A stretch of 64,000 nucleotides of DNA, taken from positions 80,612 through 144,611 of the forward strand of contig NZ_JAVDDU010000010.1 of assembly GCF_030848505.1 (NCBI RefSeq), in the 5' to 3' direction. A program made the position numbers and the translations under genes. Below the pieces are notes generated by a model that saw only the letters and a list, made by a program, of their open reading frames with translations, made no database searches and was not told where the DNA came from. Source of the stretch: Marinimicrobium hydrolyticum. GTDB lineage: Bacteria; Pseudomonadota; Gammaproteobacteria; Pseudomonadales; Cellvibrionaceae. Positions 57,504 through 64,000 of this stretch are shown here, one piece after another (positions within the stretch are counted from its first letter, which is position 1; the number at the start of each line of letters is the position of its first letter).

Positions 57504-58739
57504 TTAGACTTTCGCCAAGGGCAAAATAAGTCGCGCGCAGGTACCGCAGCCCGCCTCGGACTGAAGATCAAAAGCGCCCCGATGCGCACGTGCGACGGCC
57601 TTCACCACCGCCAAGCCCAGACCGGTGCCTTGGGATTTGGTGGTCACAAAAAGATCACCCAAATTAGGCATCAGTTCCGGGGCGATACCCGGGCCCTGAT
57701 CGGTGAGGCTGATCATCAGGCACTCATCATCGTCATTGTCGAATTGTTCAAAACTCAAGTGCAGAACGGCGCCGGTCCCAACAGCCTGAATACCGTTGTT
57801 CACCAAATTGATCAGCGCACCCACCAAAGCTTCGCGATTGCACTGCAGGTATTTGTCCCGGCACTGCACGTCCCACGTGCATTCGGAATGGGAGGTCATC
57901 AAAGGCACTTCCATGGCTTCCTCCAGCGCCAATTGCAATTCCGTGACACTGAGTAAGTCGCCCAGGGGCAATTCACCTTTGACGAACAGCAACATATCCT
58001 GCACTTGCCGTTCGATGTGGTTGAGGCGCCCGGATATTTTTTCCGCGAACACTTGTTTTCGCGCTTCCGGCAAGGCGGAGTTGGTTAAATGACCCGCGTA
58101 AAGCATGGCCGCGGACAGCGGTGTGCGAATTTGGTGTGCAAGTGCAGACATCATTTTGCCCAGAGCGGACAGGCGTTCGTGCCGGCTCAGTTCCGTCTGC
58201 AGACGACGGGTTTCTGTTTGATCGGTGAGAAGGATTATTTGCCCATCGATACCCAAGTCGCGGGTGGCAATACTGATACGGCGACCATCGTGCAGAGACA
58301 CTTCGTGACCGTCGTCGCGTCGGGGCATAAAACTGCGGCCGATGACGTCACGCCACAATTCGCCCTGCAGGGGCTCACCCAGCAATTCCAGGGCAGCGGG
58401 ATTGCACTCGGATACCCGGCCGGAGGAATCCAGCACCACTACCCCGCCGGGCAAAAAGTTGAGCAAGCTCTCCAGACGATGAGCCAGTTTTTCTTTTTCT
58501 GCGAGCTCTTGCATGCGCTGATCAGAAACACTGATCAGCTCGCGATTCAGTTCGGTAACCCGATCTTCCAGCAAATGGTAAGACTCCACCAACTGCTGGG
58601 ACATGTCGTTGAACAGCTCAAATGCCTGCTTGAGGTCTTGAGTTTTCTTGGACTCATCCTGACCCGCAGCTTCGTCGGGGCGTAACGCCACAACGGCCGC
58701 TTTACTGAGCATTTCCGCGCTGGCCGACACTTTGGCCAT
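57504..58739 (-). CDS. fleS: Flagellar sensor kinase FleS
   Basis: 411-aa soluble kinase with a coiled N-terminus, one PAS domain (about 85-180), HisKA with His202 (ALAHQIRTPLSAAM) and a HATPase domain (DQGPGI, TGLGLAVV). It phosphorylates FleR. The start at 58739 has AGGAG seven bases upstream; the frame reaches 58775 without a good site. A perfect sigma-54 promoter precedes it. Confidence 0.94.
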   Translation of the reverse strand: MAKVSASAEMLSKAAVVALRPDEAAGQDESKKTQDLKQAFELFNDMSQQLVESYHLLEDRVTELNRELISVSDQRMQELAEKEKLAHRLESLLNFLPGGVVVLDSSGRVSECNPAALELLGEPLQGELWRDVIGRSFMPRRDDGHEVSLHDGRRISIATRDLGIDGQIILLTDQTETRRLQTELSRHERLSALGKMMSALAHQIRTPLSAAMLYAGHLTNSALPEARKQVFAEKISGRLNHIERQVQDMLLFVKGELPLGDLLSVTELQLALEEAMEVPLMTSHSECTWDVQCRDKYLQCNREALVGALINLVNNGIQAVGTGAVLHLSFEQFDNDDDECLMISLTDQGPGIAPELMPNLGDLFVTTKSQGTGLGLAVVKAVARAHRGAFDLQSEAGCGTCARLILPLAKV

Positions 58740-59136
58740 GGTCTCACTCCTGCTGTTTACGGGATTGGGCGTCAAGAAACACGCCCAGTCAGAGTTCTAA
58801 GCAGGGATATTGCAAATGCAGTGCCAACGATAGTTTTCTAACATTTTCAATAAGTTACGCTGGCACCGCAGGGTTGCCGGTCAAATTGTTGACGTGTCTG
58901 GCGCTAGGATAGCGAGACGAGGTGAATCCAATGGTTGTCATTATTTTGAAGAAAGGCGTAGTTTTGGTAGCGGATCCCACAACAGGGTGATAGACTCCGC
59001 GCTCGGTGCCCTTCGGTCGGCACCGCCTTTCACTTTCGCGTTGGTTGAGGTACACAAACCCACCTGTCGCGACTCAAAAAGTGCTCTCCCAGACCGTGCC
59101 AACTCGCTTGGTGGGCTGAGCCACAGGAAATCCTCA
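58740..59136. other. 397-bp divergent region between fleS and rhlE
   Basis: Contains the fleS sigma-54 promoter (58810-58827) and a CGGTGCC / GGCACCG hairpin at 59004-59025 in the probable rhlE leader. No clear sigma-70 promoter for rhlE was identified. The open frame running from 58894 into rhlE is not supported upstream of 59137. Confidence 0.6.
58810..58827 (-). promoter_or_regulatory. Sigma-54 promoter of fleSR
   Basis: Minus strand reads TTGGCACTGCATTTGCAA, a full match to TTGGCAC-N5-TTGCA with GG-N10-GC spacing. Expected start near 58800, a leader of about 60 nt before fleS. This is consistent with FleQ-controlled fleSR in Pseudomonas. Confidence 0.9.
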
Positions 59137-60444
59137 ATGAATTTTACCGATCTCGGCCTGCGTGCCGAACTGCTGCGTGCGCTTGCGGACGCTGGCTACA
59201 CTTCGCCTACGCCCATTCAGGCCAAAGCGATTCCAACTGTACTTGAAGGTGGCGATCTGATGGCCGCCGCCCAAACCGGTACTGGCAAAACCGCAGGCTT
59301 TACCCTGCCGCTGCTGGAAAAACTCAGCCGCAAAGAAGTGCCCGAGGGCAAACGCCCGGTGCGCGCCCTTATTCTTACCCCAACCCGCGAATTGGCGGCC
59401 CAGGTGCACGACAGTGTGCGCACCTATGGCCAACACCTGCCGCTGCGTTCAACCGTGGTATTTGGTGGCGTAAGCATCAATCCGCAAATGATGAAGCTGC
59501 GCAAAGGCGTGGATATTCTGGTGGCAACACCCGGTCGTTTACTGGATTTGATTCAGCAAAACGCGGTGACGTTGAGAGAAGTGGAAACACTGATTCTCGA
59601 CGAAGCCGATCGCATGCTGGACATGGGCTTTATCCACGATATCCGCAAAGTGCTGGCCATGCTGCCTAAGCAGCGTCAAACCCTTTTGTTCTCGGCGACT
59701 TTTTCCGATGACATCAAAGCTCTGGCGGATCAGTTGCTGAATAAGCCTGATTTGATTGAAGTGGCCCCGCGCAACACAGCGGCGGAGCGTATTACTCAGG
59801 TAGTGCACCCGGTTGACCGTCAGCGCAAGCGCGAGCTGTTGTCACACCTGATTGGTACAGGCAACTGGCGCCAGGTGCTGGTGTTTACCCGCACCAAACA
59901 CGGTGCCAACCGTCTGACTGAACAATTGCAACAAGACGGTATCAGTGCCGCTGCGATCCACGGCAATAAAAGCCAAGGCGCGCGCACCAAAGCGCTAGCC
60001 GATTTTAAAAACGGTCGCGTTCGCGCTCTGGTAGCCACGGATATCGCCGCGCGTGGTATCGATATCGATCAGTTGCCCTATGTGGTCAACTACGAGTTGC
60101 CCAACGTGCCGGAAGATTACGTGCACCGTATTGGCCGTACGGGCCGCGCGGAGCGTGAAGGTATTGCGGTATCGCTGGTATGTGTGGATGAGCACAGTTT
60201 TATGCGGGATATCGAGCGCTTGTTGAAGGCTCAGGTGAAGAAGCAGGTTATTGAAGGCTTTGAACCCGATCCGACCATCCGCCCAGAACCGATTCAGCTC
60301 GGCCGCAAACCTGCGGGTCGCAATGCGCCGCGCGCGGGTAACCCACGAAGTGGCCAGCGCGCCAATAGCGGTCAACCTGGAAACGCCCGTCGTAAACCTG
60401 CTAACGGTAATCAACCGCGTACGGCATCGCGGGGTCGGCGTTAA
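59137..60444 (+). CDS. rhlE: DEAD-box RNA helicase RhlE
   Basis: 435-aa ATP-dependent RNA helicase. It has a Q motif (TSPTPIQ, 22-28), motif I AQTGTGKT (45-52), motif II DEAD (Asp155), SAT (motif III) and HRIGRTGR (motif VI), and a basic Arg/Gly/Asn/Pro-rich tail (about 380-435) typical of RhlE. Start ATG 59137 has AGGA eight to nine bases upstream. It is the only plus-strand gene in the flagellar region, set between fleS (divergent) and fleQ (convergent), where Pseudomonas has no helicase. Confidence 0.93.
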   Translation: MNFTDLGLRAELLRALADAGYTSPTPIQAKAIPTVLEGGDLMAAAQTGTGKTAGFTLPLLEKLSRKEVPEGKRPVRALILTPTRELAAQVHDSVRTYGQHLPLRSTVVFGGVSINPQMMKLRKGVDILVATPGRLLDLIQQNAVTLREVETLILDEADRMLDMGFIHDIRKVLAMLPKQRQTLLFSATFSDDIKALADQLLNKPDLIEVAPRNTAAERITQVVHPVDRQRKRELLSHLIGTGNWRQVLVFTRTKHGANRLTEQLQQDGISAAAIHGNKSQGARTKALADFKNGRVRALVATDIAARGIDIDQLPYVVNYELPNVPEDYVHRIGRTGRAEREGIAVSLVCVDEHSFMRDIERLLKAQVKKQVIEGFEPDPTIRPEPIQLGRKPAGRNAPRAGNPRSGQRANSGQPGNARRKPANGNQPRTASRGRR

Positions 60445-60453
60445 GTCGCGGTC

Positions 60454-60548
60454 TTAGTCGAATGCTGGTTGTTTGATGCGTTGGTTGAGTGCTGATTGTT
60501 TGATGCTTTGGTTGAGTGCTGATTGTTTGATGCTTTGGTTGAGTGCTG
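60454..60548 (+). repeat. 27-bp tandem repeat (3.5 copies)
   Basis: Unit TTGGTTGAGTGCTG + ATTGTTTGATGCT. Copies at 60454-60480 (diverged), 60481-60507 and 60508-60534 (identical), and a 14-base partial copy at 60535-60548 that runs into the left border of PAL-10. The partial unit corresponds to the left flank of PAL-8 (TTGGTCGAGTGCTG). Confidence 0.9.
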
Positions 60549-60550
60549 CG

Positions 60551-60646
60551 AGTGGGGCAGGCACACCCGGACACGCCGTAAATACGTCCGTGTAGGCTTG
60601 GATGCGGCATCCATGCCGCATACAGTCCGGGAATGCCTGCCCCACT
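60551..60646 (-). repeat. PAL-10 palindromic element
   Basis: Arms 60551-60572 and 60625-60646 pair over 22 bp with two mismatches and are identical to the PAL-8 arms. The core begins ACGCCGTAAA. On the minus strand it forms ATGCGGC-ATGGAT-GCCGCAT and TAC-ACGGAC-GTA. Confidence 0.85.
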
Positions 60647-60798
60647 CTCCGCTGTGCCATCCTGGACGCTTCGGGAAATAAGGAAGTTGGGCATGGGATC
60701 CACTAGGTTATGTAAAAACCAAGCATTGGGTAAGGCAAAACGATGCAATTGGCACGGGGGCGGTTGGAATGCTTAGTGGCACCTAACGTCCCGTAAAG

Positions 60799-60970
60799 GT
60801 TTGGGGAGCTATCTCCGGGACCGTATGCAGCATGGATGCTGCATCCGAGCCTACACGGAAGTATTTCACTGGGCACATCCGTGTGCCCAGCCCTACGGGC
60901 AGCCTTCGGCTGTGCTAATCGTCTTTCCTGACGATTAGTTCGGCGTGTCCCGGAGGTAGATCGCCAAACC
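60799..60970 (+). repeat. PAL-11 palindromic element with nested hairpin insertion
   Basis: Arms near 60799-60821 and 60947-60970 match those of PAL-9. On the plus strand the core has ATGCAGC-ATGGAT-GCTGCAT and TAC-ACGGAA-GTA. The conserved tail is then split by about 70 bp (roughly 60870-60940). That insert contains TGGGCAC-ATCCGT-GTGCCCA and a 9-bp stem CTAATCGTC / GACGATTAG around TTTCCT, which on the minus strand give loops ACGGAT and AGGAAA. Confidence 0.8.
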
Positions 60971-61105
60971 CAACCCCCACCATTCGACAAGCGCGCCGAA
61001 ATCAGAATAACGTACCCAACCGCCCCTACTTTCAGTTTATTCGAGTTTCAACTAGAGACCCGAAACGAAATTCTTCTTCATCTCGCACCCATGTCGCTGG
61101 GCAAA

Positions 61106-61133
61106 TGGATTCCCGCCTTCGCGGGAATGACGA
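61106..61133 (+). repeat. GGATTCCCGC-type hairpin repeat, copy 3
   Basis: TGGATTCCCGC-CTTC-GCGGGAATGACGAG, 8-bp stem. It is 135 bp from PAL-11 and 15 bp beyond the fleQ stop, in the place where a terminator would be expected. Confidence 0.75.
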
Positions 61134-61148
61134 GGAAGTGACAAACAG

Positions 61149-62591
61149 TTACCTCTGCAACCCATACTTACGCATCTTTTCCACTAATGTCGTGCGGCGA
61201 ATGCTGAGTTTTTCGGCAGCTCGCGCTACTACGCCTCCGCAATCATTAAGTGCCTGCTGAATCAAATCCTTCTCCAGCCCGGTAATGTAATCGCGCAAAT
61301 CGATGCCCTGCTCCGGCAGTAACGGCGTGTCGTTGGGATTAATATAACCGGCACTACCATTGACCGTCGGTTCGCTTTCCGCGGGGGCGAACTCCTCGTC
61401 CGCCACTTCAACGTGGCGATACTTGGGTGGTAAATCCTGAACGCCGACCACACCAAAAGGCTGAATGATCGCCATGCGCTCCACCAGATTGGCTAGCTCA
61501 CGTACGTTACCGCTCCAGGGGTGACGGCATAGGGACAAAATCGCCGCCGAGTTAAAACGTAATGAACCACGCTCCTCACTTTCCATGCGAGAAATCAATT
61601 CGTTGATTAGGAGGGGAATATCTTCAGAGCGCTCCTTCAGTGAAGGCAGCTCAATGGGGAATACATTTAAGCGGTAGTACAAATCTTCCCGGAAGGTGTC
61701 TTCCGTAATCATTGTCTCCAAATCCCGGTGAGTCGCGGCGATGATGCGCACATCACTGGGGACGGTTTTGTTGCTGCCCACGCGCTCGAAACAGCGCTCC
61801 TGCAATACGCGCAGAATCTTCACCTGCATGGTGAGTGGCATATCCCCGATTTCGTCCAAAAACAGCGTGCCGCCTTCGGCCAGCTCAAAACGGCCTGCAC
61901 GGGCGTTGATGGCGCCGGTAAAGGCGCCCTTTTCGTGACCAAACAGCTCGCTTTCCAGTAGCTCAGCGGGAATCGCGCCGCAGTTCACCGGCACAAACGG
62001 CTTATCCCGGCGTGGTGAATTGTAGTGAAGGTTACGAGCCACCACTTCTTTGCCCGTGCCGGACTCACCGGTGATCAGCACAGACACATCTTTGTCTGCC
62101 ACCTGTGCCATCATCTGTCGAACGTGCTGGATTTCCCGGCTGGTTCCCACGAGGCTGCGGAACAAATGAACGGGGCGGCGTTGCTGCTGGCGCTGCTTGT
62201 CCATCTGAGCGTGATAATAAAGCTGGCAGCGATGCAAAACATCCAGCAGCGCATTGTAGGTAGGGGGGATACTGAGGGTATCGATCAACATACGAGACAG
62301 TTCGGGTTCCAGCTCCTGAACGCCGTCCGGGGCCTCGCCCAAAAGAACCACGGGCAATTCGCCCTTCCAAGATCTTAAAGTCCGAAGCTGCTTCTCGAGT
62401 ACGTCCAGGGTCTGGATATTGCCGAGGAACACGGTGGCGCAGTCAGCGGGCCCCACTTCTTCTACTGCCTGCTGCCACCCTGCCCAGCCGGTACACCGCG
62501 TGGACTGGCCCAAAAACTCTAAAATTATGCCCAATTCGTGCCGACGTGTTTCATTGTCGTCGACGACCAGTACCCAATCATTAGGCCCCAT
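61149..62591 (-). CDS. fleQ: Flagellar master regulator FleQ
   Basis: 480-aa sigma-54 activator at the top of the flagellar cascade. The receiver domain (1-120) is degenerate: the phospho-acceptor position reads FLGN instead of an Asp. LFRSLVG (143-149, Arg145) is the motif linked to c-di-GMP binding in Pseudomonas FleQ. The AAA+ domain has GESGTGKE (175-182) and GAFTGA (222-227); a Fis-like HTH ends the protein. It is inferred to activate the sigma-54 promoters found here and to respond to c-di-GMP. Confidence 0.96.
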   Translation of the reverse strand: MGPNDWVLVVDDNETRRHELGIILEFLGQSTRCTGWAGWQQAVEEVGPADCATVFLGNIQTLDVLEKQLRTLRSWKGELPVVLLGEAPDGVQELEPELSRMLIDTLSIPPTYNALLDVLHRCQLYYHAQMDKQRQQQRRPVHLFRSLVGTSREIQHVRQMMAQVADKDVSVLITGESGTGKEVVARNLHYNSPRRDKPFVPVNCGAIPAELLESELFGHEKGAFTGAINARAGRFELAEGGTLFLDEIGDMPLTMQVKILRVLQERCFERVGSNKTVPSDVRIIAATHRDLETMITEDTFREDLYYRLNVFPIELPSLKERSEDIPLLINELISRMESEERGSLRFNSAAILSLCRHPWSGNVRELANLVERMAIIQPFGVVGVQDLPPKYRHVEVADEEFAPAESEPTVNGSAGYINPNDTPLLPEQGIDLRDYITGLEKDLIQQALNDCGGVVARAAEKLSIRRTTLVEKMRKYGLQR

Positions 62592-62665
62592 ACCACTCGT
62601 GCCCTTCGTTTGTCGTTATTGTCGTAGATACCCGTCGCTGCCGCGTACCATCTGAATCAACGTTA

Positions 62666-62694
62666 GTAATAGTCGCATAATAACGCCTAGTCAA
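62666..62694 (-). promoter_or_regulatory. Sigma-70-type promoter of fleQ
   Basis: On the minus strand TTGACT (-35, 62694-62689), a 17-bp spacer, then TATTAC (-10, 62671-62666). The -35 matches TTGACA at five of six positions and the -10 matches four of six. It leaves a leader of about 68 nt. Confidence 0.55.
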
Positions 62695-62802
62695 ATTTAT
62701 GACACCCCTGAAGTTTGCCAAAGCTGGGCAGCCGGGATGGTCGGAATTCCGAACGAAGGGGGTTTTGTACGGGATATGGGGCCTGAGGAGGACCTTGGGA
62801 TG

Positions 62803-62827
62803 AAAACGGCGCCACTTAGGGCGCCGT
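62803..62827 (-). terminator. Terminator after fliT
   Basis: An 8-bp GC-rich stem (62806-62813 with 62820-62827), 6-nt loop, followed on the minus strand by TTTT. It lies 13 bp beyond the fliT stop. Confidence 0.75.
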
Positions 62828-62839
62828 CAATTTTCTGCT

Positions 62840-63115
62840 CTACAACGCCATTGCCTTTGCTTCCCGGTGGCATTGCTGAATGAGGTTAGCGTAGACGCCT
62901 TTCAGCTCACTCAGAGCCTGTACCAGGGTCGACGGATCATCCCCATTGGCAGCGACGATTTTCTCGACCAATGCGGCGCAGGATCGGTCCAGCTCGCGCA
63001 CCCGCAGCCAGTCTTCCGCCTGGAGGGCGCTGATTATGTCCCTCTGCATTTGGCGCAGCAGTGCCAGTCCAGGGGCACCCCGGTAGTCAGGCTCGGCGGC
63101 CAGCTGCAGGGCCAT
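62840..63115 (-). CDS. fliT: Flagellar export chaperone FliT
   Basis: 91-aa helical protein resembling FliT, the chaperone of the filament cap FliD: an alpha-helical, Ala/Leu-rich sequence with LLRQMQRDIISALQAEDWLRVRELDR near 21-46. The ATG at 63115 starts one base after the fliS stop; an upstream TTG (63136) would overlap fliS and has no good ribosome site. Assigned mainly from position and length. Confidence 0.75.
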   Translation of the reverse strand: MALQLAAEPDYRGAPGLALLRQMQRDIISALQAEDWLRVRELDRSCAALVEKIVAANGDDPSTLVQALSELKGVYANLIQQCHREAKAMAL

Positions 63116-63116
63116 T

Positions 63117-63509
63117 TCAGCGTGTTTCCACAGCAATGCTATCCCAAGCGGATTTCAGCTCCGCCAGAAGGCGGCCGCATTCATCCAGGATTTCGGTGTT
63201 GTTTTCGTAGTTCGCTTGAACGAGGCGACGTATGATGTAGTCGTACACGCCGTCGAGGTTAGCGGCCAGTTCGCCCCCTTCTTTGTCGTTCAGGCTGCCC
63301 AGCAATCCGCCGACGATGTTGATGGCTTTGCTGATCAACTCACCTTTTCGCTCTATTTCTTTGCGTGCCATGGCGCCTTTGGCCTGGGCGATGCGCTCCA
63401 GGGCGCCTTCAAACAGCATTTGTACGAGGCGATGTGGCGAGGCGTCGGTCACACTGGACTGCACTTTTACCGAACTGTAATTTTGAGCCGCTCGAGCGTA
63501 GGCATTCAT
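63117..63509 (-). CDS. fliS: Flagellin export chaperone FliS
   Basis: 130-aa four-helix protein that binds the flagellin C-terminus before export. N-terminal MNAYARAAQNYSSVKVQSSV and the SPHRLVQMLFEGALERIAQA segment are family signatures. fliD, its usual upstream neighbour, is not within the 491 bp before the window end; instead a FliA-type promoter and repeats are present. Confidence 0.96.
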   Translation of the reverse strand: MNAYARAAQNYSSVKVQSSVTDASPHRLVQMLFEGALERIAQAKGAMARKEIERKGELISKAINIVGGLLGSLNDKEGGELAANLDGVYDYIIRRLVQANYENNTEILDECGRLLAELKSAWDSIAVETR

Positions 63510-63559
63510 AATTGTTATCCCGTCAGTTGTGTGAAATACCGCATAAGTCAGTGATAAGG

Positions 63560-63586
63560 CTAACGGCGAGTGAGGGGGGAACTTTA
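63560..63586 (-). promoter_or_regulatory. FliA (sigma-28) promoter upstream of fliS
   Basis: On the minus strand TAAA (63586-63583), exactly 15 bases, then GCCGTTAG (63567-63560); the consensus is TAAA-N15-GCCGATAA (two mismatches). The expected start is about 44 nt before the fliS ATG. Confidence 0.65.
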
Positions 63587-63681
63587 GGGATAGGGGTGAG
63601 ATTTTTTGGTTTTACAGGTTCCTCTTGTTTGTCTTCAAGACCGGAAGGAAAGTGCATCGTATTCTGCTGGATCGGCGGCTA

Positions 63682-63772
63682 CGGGAGATTGAGTTTCGGA
63701 AACGCGGTAAACACTTCCCTGTGGCTCCTGCGCGCCCTCCATGGCGCGAAGGTTCCGAAACTCAATCTCCCG
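63682..63772 (-). repeat. PAL-12 palindromic element
   Basis: A perfect 20-bp inverted repeat (63682-63701 with 63753-63772) around a 51-bp core beginning ACGCGGTAAA. On the minus strand it forms CGCGCC-ATGGAG-GGCGCG and CAC-AGGGAA-GTG. Outer bases (GGCGG / CCGCC) add imperfect pairing. Confidence 0.85.
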
Positions 63773-63891
63773 CACCCGCCTTCGAGCCAAACAACAGCTA
63801 TGGTGCCCTCGATAGTCCAAAAAGAGCTTAGCATAACGGGATTGGTTGGAAAGCTGCTATTGCTGTACTGGGGGACTTGATGGACCGGTAC

Positions 63892-63920
63892 TGGATTCCC
63901 GCTTTCGCGGGAATGACGAG
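63892..63920 (+). repeat. GGATTCCCGC-type hairpin repeat, copy 4
   Basis: TGGATTCCCGC-TTTC-GCGGGAATGACGAG, 8-bp stem, 119 bp from PAL-12 and facing copy 5. Confidence 0.75.
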
Positions 63921-63965
63921 AAGGTGGCAACTTTAAAAAACCAGGAAAGCCCGCGATCATCCTAC

Positions 63966-63992
63966 CGTCATCCCCGCGCAAGCGGGGATCCA
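63966..63992 (-). repeat. GGATCCCCGC-type hairpin repeat, copy 5
   Basis: Reverse orientation: CGTCATCCCCGC-GCAA-GCGGGGATCCA, so copies 4 and 5 form a larger inverted pair with a 45-bp centre. Confidence 0.75.
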
Positions 63993-64000
63993 TTTGCTGA

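Larger units (their letters stand above)
60445..61148. other. 704-bp convergent intergenic region with repeats
   Basis: From rhlE to fleQ: 27-bp tandem repeats (60454-60548), PAL-10 (60551-60646), a 152-bp spacer, PAL-11 with an internal insertion (60799-60970), 135 bp of unassigned sequence, and a GGATTCCCGC-type hairpin (61106-61133). No gene and no ordinary terminator for either convergent gene was seen, so PAL hairpins may serve as 3' ends. Confidence 0.75.
62592..62839. other. fleQ upstream region
   Basis: Holds a sigma-70-type promoter (62666-62694), a 12-bp perfect palindrome TCGGAATTCCGA (62741-62752) that could be an operator, and the fliT terminator (62803-62827). No gene. Confidence 0.6.
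63510..64000. other. 491-bp region upstream of fliS
   Basis: Holds the FliA-type promoter (63560-63586), PAL-12 (63682-63772) and two converging GGATTCCCGC-type hairpins (63892-63920, 63966-63992). No gene. Confidence 0.7.

Noticed and set aside
58861..58877. Plus-strand TGGCAC...TTGC resembling a sigma-54 promoter for rhlE
   Set aside because: The GG to GC distance is 12 instead of 10 bases, outside the tolerance of sigma-54.
60454..60548. CRISPR-like array
   Set aside because: The 27-bp units are directly adjacent without spacers and there are no cas genes; this is a plain tandem repeat.

Overview
The window comes from a free-living, motile gammaproteobacterium. Gene order and protein families point to the Pseudomonas / marine Cellvibrionales-like part of the class. 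The evidence is the gyrA-pheA-tyrA::aroA block, the mtaD-ubiG-mupP-yciK block, and a single polar-flagellum and chemotaxis superoperon in the Pseudomonas order. That superoperon includes FleQ/FleS/FleR, FlhF/FleN, a MotC/MotD-type stator and ParC/ParP array-positioning proteins. No rRNA, tRNA, CRISPR array, insertion sequence or prophage gene was seen.

Layout. 1-5.1 kb (minus strand): sugar-nucleotide genes (manC, cut by the window edge, galU, manB), then cmk, pyrF and a small secreted helix-hairpin-helix protein. 5.7-8.2 kb: cysDN for sulfate activation. 8.6-14.6 kb: tyrA::aroA fusion, pheA, gyrA. 14.9-19.0 kb (plus strand): mtaD, ubiG, mupP, yciK. 19.0-28.3 kb (minus): chemotaxis and stator genes (DUF2802, cheW, parP, parC, motD, motC, cheB, cheA, cheZ, cheY). 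28.4-41.0 kb: fliA, fleN, flhF, flhA, flhB, fliR-Q-P-O-N-M-L, fliK. 41.1-43.6 kb: an Hpt / RR-phosphatase / STAS module like HptB-HsbR-HsbA. 43.7-49.6 kb: fliJ-I-H-G-F-E. 50.3-55.7 kb: a REC-EAL-REC protein and a large hybrid kinase, set between fleR and fliE. 56.0-58.7 kb: fleR, fleS. 59.1-60.4 kb: rhlE helicase (plus strand). 61.1-63.5 kb: fleQ, fliT, fliS.

Regulation can be read in part. Sigma-54-type -24/-12 elements with exact GG-N10-GC spacing precede fleS, fliE, fliK, fliL and flhA. A FliA (sigma-28)-type promoter precedes fliS. This fits a FleQ -> FleSR / structural genes -> FliA hierarchy. FleQ keeps the LFRSLVG motif linked to c-di-GMP binding, so the embedded EAL protein and the Hpt/HsbR/HsbA switch may feed the same regulator.

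The most unusual content is intergenic. Every gap that carries dispersed repeats holds members of one family, called PAL here: twelve copies, one truncated. In each full copy, long inverted arms of about 19-29 bp enclose a core of 49-67 bp (longer in one copy with an insertion) that folds into two short hairpins. Arm and stem sequences differ between copies but stay complementary. The loops are nearly constant, ANGGAN or AGGAA on one strand, which is the recognition signature of the RNA-binding regulator CsrA/RsmA. PAL-1 contains a 12/12 match to the CsrA SELEX consensus. Arms and inner hairpins have been reshuffled between copies, and two composite PAL pairs are duplicated around 11-kb blocks. 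Five short GGATTCCCGC-type hairpins lie next to the PAL elements.
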